Of a stretch of 64,000 bases of DNA, positions 32,385 to 42,812 are shown piece after piece; positions within the stretch are counted from its first letter, which is position 1; each line of letters starts with the position of its first letter. The notes under the pieces were generated by a model. It did no database searches, was not told the origin of the DNA, and was given only the letters and a program-made list of their open reading frames with translations. The translations under genes were made by a program, and so were the position numbers. This DNA comes from Rattus norvegicus (taxonomy: Eukaryota > Chordata > Mammalia > Rodentia > Muridae): the NCBI RefSeq assembly GCF_036323735.1, contig NC_086026.1, positions 67,994,039-68,058,038 of the forward strand. Reading direction: 5' to 3'.

Positions 32385-32432
32385 GAGACAGAGAGACAGA
32401 GAGGCAGAGAGACAGAGACAGAGACAGATAGA
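32225..32432. repeat. (GT)n then (GA)n/(CAGA)n compound microsatellite
   Basis: Short GT run followed by about 185 bp of GAGAGA with regular CAGA interruptions; almost all purine apart from the C's. Overlapping serine/leucine- and arginine/glutamate-rich frames are artefacts. Confidence 0.95.
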
Positions 32433-32592
32433 CAGATTGGGACGGGGAGTAACACACACTTTTAATCCCAGCACTCAGGAGTCAGAGACAGGTGAATCTC
32501 TTGGGTTCAAGGACAGCCTGGTCTACAGAGCAAGCTTCAGGACAGCCAAGTCCACACAGAAAAAACACTGTCTTGAAAAAACAAACAAGCAA
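32433..32592 (+). mobile_element. B1 SINE
   Basis: TTTTAATCCCAGCACTCAGG, GTTCAAGGACAGCCTGGTCT, ACAGCCAAGTCCACACAGAA, AACACTGTCTTGAAAAAACA. Confidence 0.92.
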
Positions 32593-32787
32593 AACCCGCC
32601 ACTACCACCACCAACAAAACACTTTTTTTCATACAATATATTTTGATTATGTTTTCTTCCCCTTCATTTCCTCCCAAATTACTCCCATCTTCCTAACCAC
32701 CCAACTTTATGCTCTTTATGCTGTCTCTCTTTCAAAAATCAAACAAGAAACACAAAAACAAAAATCAATAAACAAGCATAAAACCAT

Positions 32788-33178
32788 GTCTTAGTTAGGG
32801 ATACCATTGCTGTGATGAAACACCATGACCAAAAGCAACTTGAGGAGGATTTATCTGCTTAGAGTTCTACGTCACTGTTCATCATTAAAGAAGTTAGGCA
32901 GGAACCCGAAGGCAGGAGATGATACGGAAGCCATGGAGGAGTGCTGCTTGCTGGCTTGCTCCCCATGGTTTTCTCGGCTTGCTTTCTCTTAGAACCAAGG
33001 ACCATCAGCTTAGGGTTGGAAAAACTCACAATGGGCTGCACTCTCCCCTAGCAATCACTAATTAAGAAAATGCCTTACAGGCTTGCCTACAGCCTGATCT
33101 AATGGAGGTTGTTTCTTAACTGAGGTTCCCTTCTCTCAGATGACTTTAGCTTGTGTCAAGATGACATAAACTACTCAG
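32788..33178 (+). mobile_element. Rodent medium repeat, family B, copy 1 of doublet
   Basis: Starts GTCTTAGTTAGGGATACCAT, TGCTGTGATGAAACACCATG; ends TGTGTCAAGATGACATAAAC. Confidence 0.8.
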
Positions 33179-33332
33179 TACCACTGACCCCTTGTCAACT
33201 TGACACATAAACACATTACTGTTAATCTCATCAAACTTTGCACATTAATTCTAGCCCAAAGTTCCAAAGTCCTACCACAATCCTCCCAAATCAACATGGT
33301 TAGGTCTGTCACATGATCCTGGTACCAAATGA
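33179..33332. other. Linker between family B copies
   Basis: Begins CCCTTGTCAACTTGACACAT, an inverted echo of the element's own 3' end, then TTCTAGCCCAAAGTTCCAAA. It may be part of a longer version of the same repeat. Confidence 0.4.
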
Positions 33333-33722
33333 TCTTAGTTAGGGTTACTTTTGCTGTGACGAAACACCGTAACCAAATCAACCTGGGGGAGGAAAGGGTT
33401 AATTCAACTTACACTTCCACATCACTGTCCATTGTCAAGAAAGTCAGGACAGTATCTCAAACAGATCAGGGGCCGATTCAGAAGCCACGGAGGAGTGCTG
33501 CTTACTGGGTTGTTCCTCATGGCTTGCTCTGTCTGCTTTCTCATAGAGGCCAGGAGTTACACCACCCACAATGGGCTGGGACCTCACCATCAATCACCAA
33601 TTTTAAAAATCCCTACAGGCTTGCCTACAGCCCAATCTTACAGAGACATTTTCTCAATTGAGGTTCCCTCCTCTCAGATGACTTTAGCTTGTGTCAAGTT
33701 GACCTAAAACTATTCAGCACAA
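33333..33722 (+). mobile_element. Rodent medium repeat, family B, copy 2 of doublet
   Basis: Starts TCTTAGTTAGGGTTACTTTT, GCTGTGACGAAACACCGTAA; ends GTGTCAAGTTGACCTAAAAC. Same orientation as copy 1 and clearly homologous along its length. Confidence 0.82.
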
Positions 33723-34198
33723 ACCAGGAAGACAAAAAAGGTGTTTTTTCAAAACAAAGCAAAATGAAACAAAAAGTCTACACAAATAGCATTGAGTTTG
33801 TTTTGTGTTGGCCAACAAACCCTGGGTCTGAGCCCTGCCCACTGTTTATGGCTGACAGACACAGTGAGGCTCCACTGCAGCAAAGTGACTTTCCCTTTAC
33901 CAGTCAGTACCAACTGCAGAGAGCATCTTGAGAAAGGGTGGGATCCCATGCCCACTTCTCTCTCTCTCTGGCTTGCCTTTCTGCAGGTTTTGTGTACACT
34001 GCCACAGCCTGCCAGTTCACATGTGCCCCAGTCCTGCTGTGTCTGGAAGACACTGTTTCCTTAGTCATCCATCACCTCTGCTCTTACAGTTTTTCCACCT
34101 CTTTTTCTGATCCCTGAGCTCTGAAAAGGGAGGGTTAATGATGAGATCTTATACTGATGCTAGCACAAGAAAGTTGCCATGGTTACAATAATACCATA

Positions 34199-34199
34199 A

Positions 34200-34237
<38 letters not shown>
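34199..34237. repeat. (TA)n microsatellite
   Basis: Pure TA run of about 36 bp. Confidence 0.95.
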
Positions 34238-34238
<1 letters not shown>

Positions 34239-35227
34239 CATATTGGTAAGTGGTCAATTAATCAGAAAAACAATCACCCTAAATTTCTATGCTTCTAATA
34301 ACAACTAAAATGCATGAAACAATAAGAAAGAAATATATAAGTCTATAATTATAGCCTTATTTCAATACCTGATAAAACAAGTCCATAGAAATCACAGGTA
34401 CATAGCAGACTGGAAGATGTCCCTACCAGCATGGCCTGCCTGACATTCACACAGTGGCCTGCCCAACATCAGCACAAAATACATTCCTTAAGAACATATA
34501 GAACATTGGTAAACCATAAAGACAAACCATATTCTGGGCCATAGAATATGTTTTTATAAATTCAGACTGCACCGAAACTGTTAGAACTAATAAGCACAGT
34601 AACTCAGAAAAATTAGTGATATTTCTGTACATTAACGACAAACTAAACATGAAATATAGAAAACCATTCAAATAACCAGAAAAGAATATTTGGGAATGCG
34701 TTTAAAGAAGATGAACGAGTCCCACACTGAGAACTATGAGCCATGATGAACGGAAACTGAAGACGCACAAAAGAACGCAAAGGCATTGCATGGTTGTGAG
34801 CTGGTAGCACTAATGTTGTCTAAATGTCCATGCTACCCAAACGACCTACAGACGCAATGAGATCCACATTTTAAAAAAAGTCAAACCAAAACCGAAAACA
34901 AACCCACAAACAGCACGGCAGCACCAAAACATACACAAGGACCAAGGGAAAAACACAAGAACACAGAGAGAAGCCTACAGGCCAACAGGTTTGACTACAC
35001 TATCAACAGCACTCAGTACAGAAGGGATGGACTCTTCAGTAGTACTCACTATCCATCGTGTTAGAGATGCCCTCGCTGCCAGGAAGGACATATTAATACG
35101 TCTAGCCAACTATACCTTGGAGAAACAAAACCTTATTAAACAAAAGAAGAAATGCAAAATAGATTAAAGTCTTAAATATAACACCAACATCTATCGAACT
35201 ATTGGGGGGAAAACATAAGCAATGTTC

Positions 35228-35430
35228 TATGGGGCTGAGAAGATGGCTCAGTGGATAAAAGCATTTCCTATGCAAGCATGAGGACCTGGGTTCAAATCCC
35301 TAGATCCCACATAAAAGCCAGGCATGGCTGGGCACACACCTAGAATCCCCATGCTGGATAGAGGGGTTGAAAACAAGAGAATTGCTGGGGCTTGCAGACT
35401 GCCAGCCTAGTCTAAGCTTAGTCACTTTAA
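35228..35430 (+). mobile_element. B4 SINE inserted in L1
   Basis: GGGGCTGAGAAGATGGCTCA, CATGAGGACCTGGGTTCAAA, AAAGCCAGGCATGGCTGGGC, TTGCTGGGGCTTGCAGACTG. Confidence 0.85.
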
Positions 35431-35436
35431 CACTAG

Positions 35437-35480
<44 letters not shown>

Positions 35481-35488
35481 AGAGAGAG
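35431..35488. repeat. (CA)n(GA)n microsatellite at B4 tail
   Basis: About 42 bp of CA followed by a short GA run. Confidence 0.95.
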
Positions 35489-36117
35489 AACAAAGAGTTT
35501 TAGGATAACAACACAAAAGCACAGATAACAAAAGCAGAACCAGGCAAACGGGATTATGTAGTCCTATGAGCGACTGCACAGAAAAGTTAACCATTAGCCT
35601 ACGGAAGAAAGGGAGATATCGGCAAACGACATGTCTGACCAGGGGTTGGTTTTCCAGAGCACACAAGGAATCCAGGCAACTCATCAGCAGACACAGAACA
35701 ATCAACACAATATAAAAGTGCACAGAAGGCCTGGATAAACATTTCTCAAAAGATGCACGTGTCAAACAGGTCCATGAAGTCCTCAACGCCCTTAATTGCC
35801 AGAGAAATCAAGTCGCTACCCCCTGAGGAATCAGCAAAGAGCGGCTATCATCATCAGAAGAACAGGACTGATGGAGATGAGGAGAGGGGACTCACGACCT
35901 TTGGTACAAATGTGAAAGTGTGCACATTCCTCAAAGAACTAAGGTATGAACCCCATTCATGACCCAGCGAACCCACACTGGGCACACACCCAAAAATCAG
36001 TTTTCTCAAAGAGATGTTGCCCTCTCCTGTTCTGCAGCTCTCTTCATGGTAGCCACCTTCACCAGCAGATGAACGGACAAAGAAAACAAGAAACCTGCCA
36101 ACCTCAAAAAGAACAAA

Positions 36118-36200
36118 GTTCATGGGGATACAGCTCAGTGGTGGACCTAGCATTTGCAAGGTCCTGGGTTCAACTCCCAGCAAGACCGGCAAGGACAAAG
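36118..36200 (+). mobile_element. Old ID-like SINE
   Basis: ATGGGGATACAGCTCAGTGG, TTTGCAAGGTCCTGGGTTCA, ACTCCCAGCAAGACC: ID-type tRNA-derived body, diverged, no clear duplication. Confidence 0.7.
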
Positions 36201-37007
36201 TGACTACAGCTAATATTGATTGTATTGAAAAAGACTCAATACATCTACAAGAGAGGATTTAAATTGTTCTCACAGAAAAGAACTGATAAACATTTGCTTG
36301 GATATGCTAAACACACTGATTGGCTATATCATGCAGTTATCAAAGCACCACACTTTATCTCACTGAATGGACACATGTCCAAGTAAATCAAAGAATATTC
36401 TCTGAGTGCAATTAAGTAAAACAAACAAACAAACAACAACAACAAAAAACAAACAAACCAGCAACATGGTGCTGAAAAAATTGCTCGAACATTTTAGAAC
36501 TAAATAGTATTTCTAAATAACATATGAACAGGTAACAATCTAAAAGGGAAACGAGGTATTTCGAACTCCTAATCATGCCCCAAGCTAACCTGCCAAGAAG
36601 CTGTGTGGTCAATAAGCAAGGCATGAGAAAAGCACAGAACGAACCCCACCACCTGTTTCTGCTTCTAAAATCCAGAAAGCCAAAAACTAGATGGAACTTT
36701 CCAGATGACAGGCATCTGTGTGAAACTGACAGTTGATGTGACACGTCCTGGTGGCAAGCATCTCCCAAGAAACACGACAAGCAGTCCCCTCTTTGCATCA
36801 GCCAATATTCTTTACTGAAGAGTTGCAAGAACTCCAAAGAGACAAGAAACAAAGAGCACTCAGATGTAAAGGAAGAATTAAAACCACATTTAACTATAGG
36901 CAATGATAGTCTATGCTGACGATCCAATTGACTTGACTAGAATAAGTGAGTTTTGAACAGCTGCATTTACAAGGTAACACAGGAAGACAAATTGTGTTTA
37001 TATACAC
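36201..37007. other. Mostly unique; (AAAC)n patch at 36418-36462
   Basis: 36230-36430 has the look of old L1 text. The minus-strand frame 36412-36927 starts inside the AAAC repeat and is not exon-like. Confidence 0.35.
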
Positions 37008-37265
37008 CAGGTGCTGTTGTTTGGATGTAAGCTGTCTCCCATAGATACAATTATTTGAATATCTGGTCTCCAACTGGTAATGGTGGAAGGGACAGGTCAC
37101 TGGGGACAGGTCTGAGGTCTCACAGCCCATTTCTGTCTGTTCTTTGATTCCTCACTGTGGACACGACTGACCAGCATGCCCTCCCTGCACTTGATGTGTA
37201 GCCACAACAAACCCGCTATCTTCTGAATTGGTTGCCTTTTGCTCACAGAAAGAAGGAAAGTAAAT
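37008..37265 (-). mobile_element. Medium repeat, family A-like, diverged
   Basis: GTTTGGATGTAAGCTGTCTC, CCATAGATACAATTATTTGA and CTATCTTCTGAATTGG resemble the longer family A variant seen at 46.4 and 60.7 kb (..CCCATAGGCTCATATTTAA..). Alignment is loose. Confidence 0.4.
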
Positions 37266-37449
37266 GACAGACTAGTAAGAAACTGAAACTTGGTTTTAAA
37301 AGCACCGAAATTTATAATATCATCAAAAGGATAAACTACTTAGGAATACATGATGAAATGTGTGAAAGAATGTCATGTTACCAGTTGAGATAAACTTAAA
37401 TCATTAATCCATGGGGAGAGCTTTGCTTAGGGTCAGGGAGATTTAGTAT

Positions 37450-37850
37450 TAAAATGCTGGTAGGCGGCTAATAGCTAACGGTGTTCATGTCCTAATGCCT
37501 AGAACCTGTGAGTGTTATCTTACACACCAAAAGGGACTTCGCTAATGTGATCAAGTACCTTGAGATAGGGAGATTATCCTGGATTATCCAAGTGGGCCCA
37601 GTGTAATCATGCGTGTCATTGAGGGAAGGAGGGTGCCAGCCAGAGAAAGAAATGTAACTGTGGGGGTTGAGGGGAAGGCCAGGTAGAGAGTGCTGGCACA
37701 GTGCGGATCCCTTCAGTCTTCCTCACACTAACTTAGCTCCGTAAAATATCACTGTAGATTTCTGACCGGCAGAACTCTAAGCTAGCAGGTGCTGTGTTAG
37801 GCCATCAAACTCGCGGTACAGCCACAAAAGGAAACCAAGACCAGTCTTCT
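37450..37850 (+). mobile_element. MLT1-type MaLR LTR fragment
   Basis: CATGTCCTAATGCCTAGAAC, CTGTGAGTGTTATCTTACAC, AAAGGGACTTCGCTAATGTG, GAGATTATCCTGGATTATCC, GTGGGCCCAGTGTAATCATG follow the MLT1 consensus closely. An ancient, pre-rodent insertion. Confidence 0.8.
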
Positions 37851-37884
37851 CGAACCTTCCAGCCGATCTGAATCACAATTCCGA

Positions 37885-38075
37885 GCCCGTGAAATGGTTC
37901 ATCACAAGAAAGCACACGTCTGAAAACCTGAGTGGAGCCCAGAACCCACGTAAAGGGGGAAGAGGGAACCAACTCCTCCCCAGAATTGTTCTCAGTCCTC
38001 TATTCACCGGGTACGGTATGCACAAAACACACATGCCCTCTCACACATATTCACACACAGCACATGATAATAACT
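37885..38075 (+). mobile_element. B4/B3-like SINE, strongly diverged
   Basis: GTGAAATGGTTCATCACAAG, CCTGAGTGGAGCCCAGAACC, CGTAAAGGGGGAAGAGGGAA, with a CACACA-rich end. Confidence 0.45.
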
Positions 38076-38177
38076 AACGAAAATTCAAAATATTAGTCCC
38101 TAATTAATTCCACTAATTCTAAAATTCACATAGACGTGTAATAGTCTAAAGCACAGAGAACATCTATCGAGCATTTA

Positions 38178-38396
38178 AAATGTTTAAAATATTTATTGTG
38201 TGTGTGTGTGGCCATGAGTGATAATGTGTGCACATGTGTGCATGATTTGACGGTGGTCAGAAGAGAGTGTTGGATCCCCTGAAATTAGAGTACCAGGTGG
38301 TTGTGAGCCACCATGTGAATGCTGGGAACCTAACCTCGGTTCTCTGAAAGAGCTGCAGATACTCTTAATGGCAGAACCATCTCTCTGGCCCCCATC
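38178..38396 (-). mobile_element. B3 SINE
   Basis: Complement of B3: GGTCAGAAGAGAGTGTTGGA, GTTGTGAGCCACCATGTGAA, ACCATCTCTCTGGCCCCC. Confidence 0.85.
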
Positions 38397-38489
38397 CAAG
38401 CATGTAACATTAGCATGGCAGCCACCACATGCAGACCCTTCTTACAACTGACAGGAAAAGAAAAAAAAGCCAGGAAAGCCCCTGACCTT

Positions 38490-38655
38490 GGGCTTCGTTC
38501 ATTCAATGAATATTGACTACTGCTACAAACACATTAGATACCAGGCATTATTCAACATGGGGAACATCACGAGCAAAGCAAACGTCTGGCCCTCACAGAC
38601 CTGTACAGGAAGGGGACCAACAGGTAAGTGAAGAGTTAGCTGACATGGGATGGAT
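38490..38655. mobile_element. L2/MIR-type ancient repeat
   Basis: CATTCAATGAATATTGACTA, TTAGATACCAGGCATTATTC, AACATGGGGAACATCACGAG: the 'attcaacaaatattt..gccaggcact' pattern of mammalian-wide L2. Confidence 0.55.
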
Positions 38656-38739
38656 AAACACTCAGACTGAGCAACCTACATGCCTTTTATTGCTATGCAC
38701 CTCTAATTTTTACCCATGTTAGTGATAAAATGCATCCTT

Positions 38740-40010
38740 TGTTGGTCTAAGTCCTAAACGCTGGGAGCCTCTGAGGAATAAGGGAAATCAGCCAGCGGTG
38801 CCTTCCGCCTGCACATTCTTTATCCTTCTTACTGCTGTCCCCTGGGCCTGTCCCTTTGTGGTGACGAGTGCCCCTGGAGAGCACTTGCTCTAACAACTGC
38901 CACACCTTGTATCGTGCTTGTCCGCAGCCTCCCCCAGTGGCCTGCCCAAGGGACTTGCGATACTGTGACCAATACTCCAGGGGCTGGACAACTGGCCAGG
39001 TGGGGATTTTACCTAAAGAAGGGTCAAGTTGTTGGCCTGACCCTGAAAGTGCAGAGTCCCTCTTCTTTCTCCATAGCTGATAATCCTGCTGGCAACTATC
39101 TAGAAGACCCTCTAGCATGGACGGATGACATCGGCATCGGTCATGGCCTGGTGCAAGTTGGTGCCATGAGCCAGAGCTCTGCTAGGGCCTGCCTCGTTTG
39201 CTGTTTCCATCCCTTTCTCTTCCTCAGCAAAATCCAACTCCCCCGTCCATATCCTGTGCTGTAAGGGTTCTCCTGGGCCACTCTTCATGGCACCCGGGGA
39301 CAGATGCACCTTCCTCGGTATTCTTCCAATGGATGGAAGCATGCCCACCACTCACACGGAGCCACTTTACCACTCCCTGTGGCCTGCTCATCTCTGGACA
39401 CGAGCTCAGCAGATGGGAAGCCGCTGTTTCTTGCTCGGCATACAGAGCCAAGCTGGGTGTGGCCCTGCCGGGGGCAGCTACTCCGTTTCCAGAGAGCTGA
39501 AGGTGACTGCCCTGGTAGGGAGCTGCTCAGGCCTCTCTGAGTCCTGCTCTTGGCTGACGATTAAACTCTTCTTGTGACTTCAAACTTAACTGCCACCAGC
39601 CTAGGTTGACCAGAAGCCTCGTCTGTGACACAAATGGTTTGATAACCCGGATTCTGTGACCCACACATTGCGTTAATGTAGGACAACCTGAGAGATCGCT
39701 TTTTACTGAGAAAATCGTGTTTCCCGTGTGTAAATGTGTGGGAACTGACACATCACTTTCATTGTGCTAGGCGATTTCCTGTCAGATGGACTGCTCACAC
39801 GGAGACCGTCAGCACCTCACTGTGTGTGAAGTGGAGCCCATGCTGTCTGGGTTCACTGCACAGGCATCGGGAGGGGGCTGTGGAGCAGTCCAGGGCTCAG
39901 CGCAGTTCACCGGAGACTCTTTCGATCTCATACTGCCTCTTTACATTTCTCTGTACTGGGGACGGTGTCCTGTATGTCTGCTTACGCCTTAACTCAGCTT
40001 TTACTTACTT
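38740..40010. other. GC-richer unrecognised block inside intron 1
   Basis: About 1.2 kb without SINEs and with relatively many CpGs. Frames occur on both strands (38747-39118 minus, 38914-39264 plus, 39198-39577 plus), none with convincing start, splice or family evidence. It may be an unrecognised LTR/retroposon or a conserved element. Confidence 0.4.
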
Positions 40011-40013
40011 TAT

Positions 40014-40130
40014 AAAAAGTTAAATGTGGGGGTTGGGGATTTAGCTCAGCGGTAGAGCGCTTGCCTAGCAAGCGCAAGGCCCTGGGTTTGGTCCCCAGCT
40101 CTGACAAGAAAAAAAAAAAAGTTAAATGTG
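40014..40130 (+). mobile_element. Full-length ID SINE with 15-bp target-site duplication
   Basis: AAAAAGTTAAATGTG at 40014-40028 and 40116-40130 flanks a body reading GGGGTTGGGGATTTAGCTCA, GCAAGCGCAAGGCCCTGGGT. Tail variant GACAAGAAAA. Confidence 0.95.
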
Positions 40131-40397
40131 TGGATGTACGTGCGTATCTGTGTGTGTGCATTTGCATGTGTGTGTGCATGTGTGCATGTGCATGCGCGTG
40201 CATATGTGTGGGTGTGTATGTGTGTGCATGTATATGTGCGTGCATGTGCGCGTGTGTGCGCCCACAGTGGTCAGACCCCCTGGAGCAGGAGTTCCAGGCC
40301 TCTGAGCAGTCTGATGTGGTACTTAGAACTGAATTCGGGTCTCCTAAATGAATACTACGCGTGCTCTTAACTGCTGAGCCATCTCCCTGGCCCCTGC
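40131..40397 (-). mobile_element. B3 SINE with TG-rich expanded tail
   Basis: TG/GTGCATG-rich tail (40131-40262), then the complement of a B3 body and head (CTTAACTGCTGAGCCATCTC). The ID element inserted beside its tail. Confidence 0.8.
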
Positions 40398-40599
40398 ATT
40401 TGTGATTGTTTATTACAGATTTCAGGTGTTTCTTGATGGCAAATGAGGACATCATCTATTATCTACGTATATTTTACATGTACACAATATACCACACTTT
40501 TCCATGTAATGTTTTCCAAGTTTGTAGTTCACAATTTTTTCCCAATCTCCTCCAAAGGATCCTCATATAGTTGCACCGAGGGACTTCGAGGGTCAGCTG

Positions 40600-40985
40600 C
40601 ACTTGCTGCAGTTGCTAACCTGTGGTGGCCTGAAGGACAGACGTCCTCCTGAGGTTAGAGCATCTGAAGACTTGGGCCCCACTTGGTGCTACCGTCTGGG
40701 GAGGTTTGGGAGCTCCAGCATTGCTGGAGGAGGTACTCACTGGGATCAGGCTTTGAGATTTCAAAAGCCTTGCCTACTTACACTTAGATCTCTTTATTTT
40801 GTGCTTACAGCTCAGGAGATAGGCTCTCAGCTTCCGGCCACCACACCAGTCATTGCTGCCACCATGTCCCCACTGTTACAAACTCAAGCCTTCAGGAACT
40901 ATGAGCCCAAGTAAACCCTTTCTTATAGAACCTCCCTTGGTCATGAGGTCTCATCACTGCCATAGAAAAGTAACTAAGACAAAGG
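40600..40985 (-). mobile_element. Medium repeat, family A
   Basis: TTTGAGATTTCAAAAGCCTT, CTCTCAGCTTCCGGCCACCA, AACCCTTTCTTATAGAACCT, ending GAAAAGTAACTAAGACA. Confidence 0.65.
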
Positions 40986-41454
40986 CTTAAACAGTGCAAA
41001 TGTGAGCATCAAAGCATTAGGTTTCTATTGTTTCTCCTTAAACTGTGCTCTCTTCTGGTTTGAAGGTTCTCAATGACAGCTGGCCCCACACACAGACCTA
41101 ACCACACATACTTGTTTCAGTAACAGTTAAAATGCTGTTGTACCAAGGCTACTTGCCATGAAGTTCTTTCCAGTTGTTTTCTACACATACTGCTCCCTCT
41201 CCAGTCGTGTGCTCCTCACTACTCACTCCTACAGTTGAAAGTTCTCACAGTGAACAAAGACAGCCCAGTGACTGTCAAATTCTCATTTTAGGGACCTTTT
41301 GGTATTTAAGATTCTGTGTTTAAAATTCAAAACAGTGAAATGAAATATAAGTATTAAGATGGAAAATCTTTGTTTGGTTAAATGTAAATCTCAATTCACA
41401 CTCAAAATATTTTACTGAATTTGAACACTATCTCTAACGCTGAAATAAACTTAT
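40986..41454. other. Unique sequence, nothing recognised
   Basis: AT-rich intron DNA. Confidence 0.35.
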
Positions 41455-41548
41455 CTCATTCTGTAGACCAGGCTGGTCTCAAACCCATAGCAATCCTCCT
41501 GCCCCTCAACCTTCCACATGCTAAGATCACAGGTAGGAGCCACCATGG
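41455..41548 (-). mobile_element. B1 SINE, 5' part only
   Basis: TGTAGACCAGGCTGGTCTCA, AGCAATCCTCCTGCCCCTCA, GATCACAGGTAGGAGCCACC. Confidence 0.8.
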
Positions 41549-41582
41549 CTAGAGAAATATATTGTTTTAAAACCACTAATTG

Positions 41583-41698
41583 TGGGACTACCAAGATGAC
41601 TCAGGGGTTAGAGGATCCGGCTACAAAAGCTTGGGGCTCAGATCAAAAGTGGATGGATTCCACAAAATTGTCCTCTGACCTCTACATACACAACATGG
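41583..41698 (+). mobile_element. B4-type SINE fragment
   Basis: GGGACTACCAAGATGACTCA, GGGCTCAGATCAAAAGTGGA, CCTCTGACCTCTACATACAC, leading into the next array. Confidence 0.6.
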
Positions 41699-42002
41699 TT
41701 GGGCATGCACACCACACATATACAAACACATACACACATATACACACACATAAACACATACACACATAAACACAGATAAATACACACATATACAAACATA
41801 AACACACATAAACACACACATATACAGACATAAACACACATAAACATACACACACATAAACATACACACACATAAACACACACATACACCAACACATACA
41901 TACATATACATACATAAACACATATAAACACACACACATATACACATACACCCACATAAACACACACACATACACACATAAACACACACAAATAAAACAG
42001 CA
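41699..42002. repeat. CACATA/CATAAACACA compound microsatellite
   Basis: About 300 bp of CACACATA and CATAAACA alternations with a rough 10-14 bp rhythm. Cysteine/valine-rich frames on the complement are artefacts. Confidence 0.92.
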
Positions 42003-42094
42003 TGAATAGAGAGGCAAGAGCGGAGGCCTCCCTGAGAAGGTGTGTCTAGAGTAAACAGCTGAAGGCATGAGAGTTAGCCAGGTGTCAGAAGAGG

Positions 42095-42178
42095 GTGCCA
42101 CACTGGCCTCAAAACCACAGCAACCCTGTTACCCAGCTTCCCAAATGCTAGGACTGCAGGTGTGAGTCTGTAATTTTT
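42095..42178 (-). mobile_element. B1-derived fragment
   Basis: CACTGGCCTCAAAACCACAG, CCAAATGCTAGGACTGCAGG. Confidence 0.55.
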
Positions 42179-42477
42179 CAGATACCTGTTACGGTCACTC
42201 ACTGAAAGACTCCGTACAGTAAGTTCATACAGTTTTAAAGCATCAAATATAAGACCTTCTCAGGGGTTCAGGGGAGTAATGGTAGCCAGACTCTGTCCTG
42301 TGGTCTTTCCTTTCCAAACACAATCCAAACACCAGTTACCTCCCTGGAGCACGATTAAGATCAGCATTTGAGTGGCTCTAATGAGCCCTAAAGAACAGGC
42401 ACCAGACATTGGTGTGCTCTCAAGTTCACGCTCCTTCCCAGGCTCCAACGACTACTCCTCTATAGAACGATCAGATC

Positions 42478-42812
42478 CACTGTGGTGGTTTGACTCTGCT
42501 TGGCCCAGGGAGTGGCACTGCTATGAGGTATGGCCTCGTTGGAGTAGGTGTGGCCTTGCTGGAGGAAGTGTGTCATTGTGGGAGTGGGCTTTGAGACCGG
42601 TCTTGCTGTCTAGAAGCCAGTCTTCTCCTGGTTCAGAACAACTCTCAGCTCCTCCAGTGCCACATCTGCCTGAATGCTGCCATGCTTCCTGCCATGATGA
42701 CGATGGACTGAATTTCAGAACCTATAAGCCAGTCCCAAATAAATGCTGTCCTTTATAAGAGTTGCCTTGGTCACAGTGTCTCTTCACAACAATGGAAACA
42801 CTAAGACACCCA
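42478..42812 (-). mobile_element. Medium repeat, family A
   Basis: GTGGTGGTTTGACTCTGCTT, GGCCCAGGGAGTGGCACTGC, TGGAGGAAGTGTGTCATTGT, AATAAATGCTGTCCTTTATA, ending GGAAACACTAAGACA. One of the best-preserved copies. Confidence 0.82.

Larger units (their letters stand above)
32600..34145 (-). mobile_element. Rodent L1 (Lx-type) fragment split by a family B doublet
   Basis: 32600-32787 (TTTCCTCCCAAATTACTCCC, CAACTTTATGCTCTTTATGC, AATCAAACAAGAAACACAAA) and 33725-34145 (GTCTACACAAATAGCATTGA, TGTCTGGAAGACACTGTTTC, GTCATCCATCACCTCTGCTC) are successive parts of one L1-derived sequence, interrupted by 32788-33722. Orientation is inferred from memory of the consensus. Confidence 0.55.
34260..36110 (+). 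mobile_element. Degraded L1 ORF2 region, split by a B4
   Basis: ATTCTGGGCCATAGAATATG, TTTCTGTACATTAACGACAA, ACCTACAGACGCAATGAGAT, GCCTGGATAAACATTTCTCA, GGTATGAACCCCATTCATGA follow the order of L1 ORF2 sequence on the plus strand. Many stops and indels; interrupted at about 35228-35480 by a B4 plus CA tract. Confidence 0.75.

Noticed and set aside
32061..32474. Serine/leucine-rich and arginine/glutamate-rich frames
   Set aside because: Generated by the (GA)n/(CAGA)n microsatellite.
36412..36927. 171-codon minus frame
   Set aside because: Ends in the AAAC simple repeat, has low-complexity Phe/Cys runs and no splice or family evidence.
41621..42101. 140-codon cysteine/valine/tyrosine-rich minus frame
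   Set aside because: Spans the CACATA compound microsatellite; repeat artefact.
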